From positions 19,955,638-20,019,637 of the forward strand of contig NC_063057.1 in assembly GCF_018812025.1 (NCBI RefSeq): 64,000 bases of DNA, given 5' to 3'. Below are positions 57,919-64,000 of the stretch, piece after piece. Below the pieces are notes generated by a model, which searched no databases, was not told where the DNA came from, and worked only from the letters and a program-made list of their open reading frames with translations. Source of the stretch: Megalobrama amblycephala (taxonomy: Eukaryota; Chordata; Actinopteri; Cypriniformes; Xenocyprididae). Within the stretch, counting starts at the first letter, position 1. Every line of letters starts with the position of its first letter. Made by a program: the position numbers and the translations under genes.

Positions 57919-59350
57919 CAGTGCTTCCCACACATAGACTTTACTTGGGCGGGCCGCCCACATATAATAACGGCCGCCCAAGTATATTCGGAGACACATT
58001 TTTGCTTTTATTATTTTTATCCTCATATACTTTCTCATATACGATATACATCGTTTCGTACCTGCTCGTTATGTGCGTCAGAACTGTTTACTCCCGCCAA
58101 CATTCAAACGGGCGCTGCATTTTGCAAAGTCACAAGGGGGCGCTGTTGCGAGTTCTACAAGCTCACGCGACAGCACTTCAGACTGCTTCAAAGTGATTCT
58201 CAATCAATGAAAAGTGCAGATTTATGCCAAGCGATTGCTAATGAACTCAAGTTGATGAATTATTACAATGTCTACTTTATGGCCTTTATATAAAATGTTT
58301 TAGACGATTGTAAGAATCTGAAGGATCAAAATAAGAGTCCTGGTGTATTTCGGGCTTGTTTATTATTAAAAGCAAAGACTATAGAATAACACAAGACTGG
58401 TCACTGGTATTGTTTTGAATGGGAGAAAGTGAAACGCGCAATATGGCGGAATAAGTCCCGCCTTCTAAATAAGAGCCAATCGCCGACTGGTAAAGTCATC
58501 GCGTCATTGCAGTGGCCGTTAGAAGCACCGGTTTCTATAGAAACAGTCAGACGCGCGCCTCCAAAGAGACGCGCATTTATGTCTGCGCATGCTCATTAGC
58601 TTGATCCAGCCTGAAAAAATACAGTTTTTTTTTTTTTTTCTGTTACGATTCGAGCGTTTGGAAAAAAAAAAATTATATGACAGTTGTCAGATTTCATTGG
58701 TGATTACAAATATGAAATTTAATCGAAAGCTTGGCAAACAGCTTTGGAGAATTTGATGTTTCCCCATTCAAAGTGAAGGAGCTGCATGATGCCCAGGATG
58801 CCCGAGAGGCGTTTCAAAGATGGCCGCCGAGTGAAATGACTTGTCTTAAAGGGACTTTGTTAAAAGTCACACGCTAAGTTTTTTCTTTTTCTTTTGGGCA
58901 TTATTGGTATTTTGATTACACAATAAATTGTATTTAATTTGATTTCCATTTAATTCATAGTAAATTATTGTAGTCTCCCCCACAGAAAGAAAACACTAAG
59001 AACATTATTTGACACATATATTATTAATTTTATAAATTTTACTAGTAAAATCTGCGTCCCATTCACTGAGAGAGACACTATATGACAACAAGGAGAACAT
59101 AGGAAAATGTAAACCATTTAAATGCTGTAATTTTGCATAATTTACAATGCATAATAATGCATAATATTAGTATGTAATTAAATGTAATATGTTATGTAAT
59201 TAAAATTAATTTCAATAAATAAAAATACTGTTAAAAATCACACATTATTTGTTTGTCACATGTAGTAGACCATTTTTGTGCCACGGGTAATAGGAGGATT
59301 TTTTGCCCGGCTACCACCGCAAGTATATTTCAAACCTGTGGGAAGCACTG
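57919..59350. mobile_element. hAT-type element with 5-bp TSD (cagtgcttcccaca ends)
   Basis: Starts 'cagtgcttcccacacataga' and ends 'aacctgtgggaagcactg', flanked by 'aagta' (57914-57918, 59351-59355). The interior has a CG-rich 'cgggccgcccacatataata' / 'aacggccgcccaagtatat' tandem near the left and 'aagatggccgccgagtgaaa' near 58819. The 139- and 91-residue frames at 57874-58293 have no known domain. A 5-bp duplication is shorter than the usual 8 bp for hAT. Confidence 0.75.
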
Positions 59351-59355
59351 AAGTA

Positions 59356-60178
59356 ATCAAGCTTTTTAGACCTGACCATTCCAGACTCTCTACCTTTTGA
59401 GTTCAGGTTCACAGGATTTTGCTGGTGATGTCAGAGGTAAAGCTGTTTTGAGATATTTTTTGTTGGCAGGCCATGCTGACCACAAACAGCTTGGTGCCAA
59501 AATGGTAAAATGTTGGAAGTACAGTGAGTGAGAGAGTTGAAAGTAGAGCATGCCTTGTATTTTCTCAACAAAAGAAGCTGCAGAACTTCTTATTCCATTG
59601 AAGATGAATCTTAATAACTAACAGGAGATGGGAAGATTTTGATAAACAACGTCTTCATTTTGAAAAGTTGTGATTCATAGAAACGACATCTGAAAACTAT
59701 CTTCCCGAAACTGAATTTGAGGAGATACAATTCTACAGTTTCTACATGAACCTTTTTGCAGAATTCAATTATTAGAATTTTTTATATCTCAAATCTTTAT
59801 CTAAATATTTATGAGCAAGTGGGCAAACATTTTTAATTCCAGTAAGAGTAACAATTAGGCTTTCACATCCACCGAGTTATTAATCATAACCACACATATG
59901 TGGAACAAATCTAAATTACAGATCACTTTTTTTTTTTTTCTCTCAAACCTCGAGACCGTAAGAGCTGAATTGAATCAGTACCTTTTGTACTCATTCACCG
60001 TTATGAAAAGAAATTCTTAAATTGCATAGTGTGTAAATATTCACAGAACTGCTGGTTCACTGAAATAAATCTTAATTGTATATGAAATATTGAGTGCATG
60101 AATGGAGCCCATCCTCCTTTGTCCATGGCCTTCTGCATTTACAGGTGAAATGAAAGAGTTGCAAACAGACCCCCTGAA

Positions 60179-60233
<55 letters not shown>

Positions 60234-61795
60234 TTGTATTGATTGTGTTCATTCTTTTTCCAGTGAGTCATCAAAGTACTTTCTCTGGCTGTTTATCGCT
60301 CTATTTCTGTCTGTTGGAAGCAAAAACAAGCACACAAACACATACAGGAATGCCACGTATTTCCAATATCGGCCAATTAATGTCTAATAAATGTACATAA
60401 AAATCTCTAATATCAGACAATAGCCAATATGACATTGAAATATTATGCATACCTAGGCTCTTTCATATTGTATATTTTAAAATATAGGTCACTTTCAATG
60501 CACGTTGCATAGTATGCAGTCGCTACAATTCTAAACAAAGCTTTCATCTTCACTGCAGGCAAAGAAAAGCATGTTTCCCATGACACTTTTGTCATGGTTT
60601 TGCAAAATCATTAGCCTCAGTAAGATGCCAAACTGTTACGTACTAAAAGCACCCTTGTGGGAGGAGGTATCGCACTTTCATTGAGAGTTTTAGAAATTAA
60701 TTAGTTTTGATCTTACAAGCTTTTGGAATAACAAATTAAAGCAGAGGACTGCAGATCCTTGAGTGACAGGCTCATGAGGAAATATGAATCACCAACCACA
60801 AATACAAATGCACAATCGCTTTCCTCAACAAACAAGCCTCAGTGGACAGCTTCACTCAAAATGATCCTTCTCTCTCTACACCGCTGCTTATCACTGATAT
60901 CCAGCAACACCAGACACAATAGATAGGATGTCTGACTCAGACATGTCTCTCACAGAACTGAGATCAGACTCTTGGCTGAGAAACAATTTTTTCCATGCCC
61001 GCCACAGTACTGGACATGACATGGACACTTGCATATGTAATAAGATCAAAGTTCCACTCAAGCTAAACTGTTCCAACACAAGTAATGCAAATGTCTTTCT
61101 CTGCAGGTGATTTAATTTGAAGTGAAATAAAATCGACCCAAATGTACCTGCTAATCGGATATATTCAGACCGATGAATCATACGTCCTTGAGCAAGGGTA
61201 TGTGAACAAGCAGACAGCCATGGAGGAGTGATAAATTGACATGGCTGTAAGGAAGCAATGGAGCTACACTCAAACACACACACACACACACACACAACTC
61301 AACAACAGTTGTAGGGCATGTTGTTCTGACAAAACCAAATATCTATCTATCTAAAGTGCTAGTAACATAACTTCTTACGCTTTCATTCTATATGGTGCCA
61401 AAAAAGTAACTCAAGTGTTTTCAAATCAAGTGTCAGTGCTATCCTCTGGCAGAAAATCATCTTGATTTGTTGGCCCACTCAGACACGCTTTTACAGGATT
61501 ACCCCTTATTCATTTAAGATTTACTCTCACACAAATACTACAGCAGCCACAAACAAATTATAGGTAAATCCAATAAGACACTGAGAAACCACCCAAAGCT
61601 CTCATACAATACAAAGTGCCTTAAACAGGATATATGGTTAAGACACAGACTATTGTATGGATTGATCCTGGGTGGAATTAGATGTTGTTAGAGATGTGTT
61701 CCATTAAATAGAAACTATGGAGGACTAAGAGCGTCAAAAAAGATGGAATCTATTATTAATGTTATTAATTAAAATACATATAAATCAATCCTTAA
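59356..61795. other. Intronic sequence with CA repeats
   Basis: (AC)n tracts lie at 60179-60229 (about 25 units) and 61276-61296. Nothing else was recognised; the 134-residue minus-strand frame at 60891-61295 begins in the CA repeat and has no domain. Confidence 0.45.
60179..60229. repeat. (AC)n microsatellite
   Basis: About 25 uninterrupted ac units. Confidence 0.95.
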
Positions 61796-62497
61796 AGGGT
61801 TAGTTCACCCAAAAATGAAAATAATGTCATTTATTACTCACCCTCATGCCGTTCCACACCCGTAAGACCTTCGTTAATCTTCGGAACGCAAATTGAGATA
61901 TTTTTTGTTGAAATCCGATGGCTCCGTGAGGCCTGCATATCCATCAATGACATTTCCTCTCTCAAGATCCATTAATGTACTAAAAACATATTTAAATCAG
62001 TTCATGAGAGTACAGTGGTTCAATATTAATATTATAAAGCGACGAGAATATTTTTGGTGCACCAAAAAAAACAAAATAATGACTTATTTAGTGATGGCCG
62101 ATTTCAAAACACTGCTTCAGGAAGCTTCGGAGCATAATGAATCAGCGTGTCAAATCAGCGGTTCAGAGCGCCAAAGTTACGTGATTTCAGCAGACACGCG
62201 ATCCGAATCATGATTCGATATGCTGATTCATAACGCTCCGAAGCTTCATGAAGCAGGGTTTTGAAATCGGTTTTTGAAATCTGAACTCACATGAACTGAT
62301 TTAAATATGTTTTTAGTACATTAATGGATCTTGAGAGAGAATGTCATCGCTACCTATGGAGGCCTCACTGAGCCATCAGATTTCAATTAAAATATCTTAA
62401 TTTGTGTTCTGAAGATGAATGAAGGTCTTAAGGGTGTGGAACGGCATGAGGGTGAGTAATAAATTACATTATTTCCATTTTTGGGTGAACTAACCCT
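61796..62497. mobile_element. Intact-looking TTAA foldback element, 702 bp
   Basis: The arms are inverted copies of at least 110 bp: 'agggttagttcacccaaaaa' and 'tttttgggtgaactaaccct' at the tips, 'cctcatgccgttccacaccc' and 'gtgtggaacggcatgagg' further in, and 'actgcttcaggaagcttcgg' against 'ccgaagcttcatgaagcagg' near the centre. It is flanked by ttaa (61792-61795, 62498-62501). Best reference copy of the family in this window. Confidence 0.88.
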
Positions 62498-62742
62498 TTA
62501 AACAGCTTTAAAATGTAGTTTAAATGAATTATAAAATTGCATTTTTAAAAAGCATTCACAAGTTAATTTACTGTATCCATTTGCCAATCATGTAAATGTC
62601 AGTGGTTGTCAACATTTTTGACTCAAAGGCTCCCACAATATTGTTCAACATAGTACACTATATGTAGGCTAAATATTTTCTGTCAATATCAGCTGCTCAT
62701 TTCAAACTTTTTTTATTAACAGAAAATTGGAGTATTGATTAA

Positions 62743-63426
62743 AGGTGCAGTAAGCAGTTTCTGAGAAACGCTGTTGAAAGTGAATCGGACTGAGCAGCAC
62801 AACACACTTGTAGCCAATCAGCAGTAGGGGGCGTTTACACTCATGATGGTGGAGGAGAGAGAGTGAGCAAGAGGAGATTTGAAGAAAGACTGTAGAAAGA
62901 GAGATGGATGAGAGACATTACAAAAGAGAAAAGGTCAGAGGAATATCACTGGAAAAAGAATGGATTTGATCAGGCAACAGCTTTATGACCCACGTTAATA
63001 TTAGAAAAGCTTTCCAGAGCTGGAGAGACCTAAGCGGAAAGGCCTGAAAACGGACATCAAAGTTTGCGTTGTTTCTGCTCCATGTGAGTAACATTTCTGC
63101 TATGTTTCAAAGCACCAATATGCTGTTGCTGTAACGGGACAGTTTTTGAGTGTCATTGTTTGTCTGGAGCTGGTGTGCCACTGGCGACTACCAACAAACT
63201 CTTGCTCATATACTCTGTACTGTTCTTTATTTTTTCTTCTTCCTTGTTCGTTCGTCTTCTTCCCTTTATTTTTCGCAAAGCATTATTTTTCTTCACTTCA
63301 GCTAAAGAGACATCAACTCTTGCATTGGCTCTTCATGCATTTTGAGGGTGGAGCAATGAAGGAAGGGGTGTGTTTGGGTTGTGTTCAAATATCAACAGTG
63401 TTTCTCAGAAATTGCTTACTGCACCT
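62743..63426. mobile_element. TTAA-flanked element (aggtgcagtaagc ends), 684 bp
   Basis: Ends 'aggtgcagtaagcagtttct' and 'agaaattgcttactgcacct', followed inward by 'cgctgttga' / 'tcaacagtg', are flanked by ttaa (62739-62742, 63427-63430). A longer relative of 11276-11516. The 94-residue frame at 63146 shows no domain. Confidence 0.85.
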
Positions 63427-63430
63427 TTAA

Positions 63431-64000
63431 ATTATTTATGATTCATTAATTCGTTAATTGATGAATTAATCAATTTATCAATTGACCTTGATTCATTATT
63501 TATTTTATTTTTTTTTACGTTTCAAGAACTTTATGTTCTTTAATGAAAAAACAGGTACCGATTTTTAGTTATTTGTTATTAATTTAACAGTTATTGATGG
63601 TTTGTGTTTTAAGCATATTAATTTAGAATAGTCATCCTGTGGCCCCCTTGGATATTTGCTGAGGCCCAATGGTTTAGAAACACTGATAATTTTTAATTAT
63701 TAAACTGATCAATGACAAATTATTTTCTTCACTAAAAGGTTTTATTGGTTAGATACAGAGTAAAATTTGCTTGCAAAACATTAGATAACTGGTATTATTA
63801 ATTATTATATAAATTAGGTGAACAAACTGATCTTTTAAGTGAATAAACTGTTCTGGTTCTCAGAATTGTGAGATAAAAAATCATAATTATGACATAAAAA
63901 GTCATAATGACAACAAAGTTGAAATGAAGAGATAAAAATTCATAAGTATGACAACATTTTGTATGACATTTTATCTCATAATTTTAACTTTTTATCTCAT
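63431..64000. other. AT-rich sequence ending in a dispersed simple repeat
   Basis: 63866-64000 consists of variants of 'gagataaaaagtcataatta' in direct and then inverted orientation ('gacattttatctcataattt'), a common fish repeat, running off the window edge. The rest is AT-rich with no features. Confidence 0.5.

Noticed and set aside
60041..60274. Cysteine/valine repeat peptide on the minus strand
   Set aside because: Translation of the CA microsatellite.

Overview
The window looks like intronic DNA of a bony fish, most likely a cyprinid relative of carp or zebrafish. Two things show this: the density and kind of DNA transposons (hAT, Tc1/mariner, PIF/Harbinger-like and TTAA-flanked elements, many with intact target-site duplications, TSDs), and many CA, AAAG and GGAT microsatellites. 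There is one convincing host coding feature, a 117-bp exon at 2149-2265 on the minus strand. It encodes the start of the guanylate-kinase-like domain of a MAGI scaffold protein (closest in recalled sequence to MAGI2/MAGI1). I see no other MAGI exon, so nearly everything above 2265 is read as the large intron 5' of that exon, continuing beyond base 64000.

Layout. 1-5100: a cut-off transposon end, a degenerate ~155-bp tandem repeat, the MAGI exon, a run of repeated transposon ends (2960-3976), CA repeats and one weak candidate exon. 5101-9591: a nested stack in which an old cyprinid repeat carries a hAT element with the perfect 8-bp TSD 'cttttgat'; that hAT carries a palindromic Tc1-like element and a DIRS-type retrotransposon remnant with a broken tyrosine recombinase. 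10837-14985: short TTAA- and hAT-type elements. 15975-18520: a 2.5-kb satellite built from TTCAG-like pentamers with a ~440-bp higher-order period. 21995-24124: a decayed Tc1-like element split by two later insertions. 25255-29049: further hAT and Harbinger-like elements, one with a MADF-like mini-ORF. 29901-32587: an almost intact Tc1-like transposon (one frameshift) inside a hAT inside another repeat. 35013-35190: a compound GGAT/GATT microsatellite. 37808-38841: a TTAA-flanked element with a possible THAP-like start. 38884-41860: a hAT carrying four other insertions, including a Tc1 with a nearly complete but broken transposase. 43490-45902: a foldback element split by two hATs, one of which contains a solo LTR. 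46000-64000: scattered hAT, Harbinger-like and foldback elements in AT-rich, otherwise featureless DNA.

How the parts relate. No operon, RNA gene, CRISPR array or cellular pathway is encoded here. The genes present belong to transposons and nearly all are broken; the TSDs and the order of nesting give a relative history of insertions into a MAGI intron. I found no convincing undescribed biological system. The items most worth a second look are the nested stacks, the DIRS remnant, the higher-order TTCAG satellite, the palindromic Tc1 derivative and the TTAA families with possible domesticable DNA-binding ORFs. Family names rest on recognition of termini and motifs from memory, since no database search was possible.
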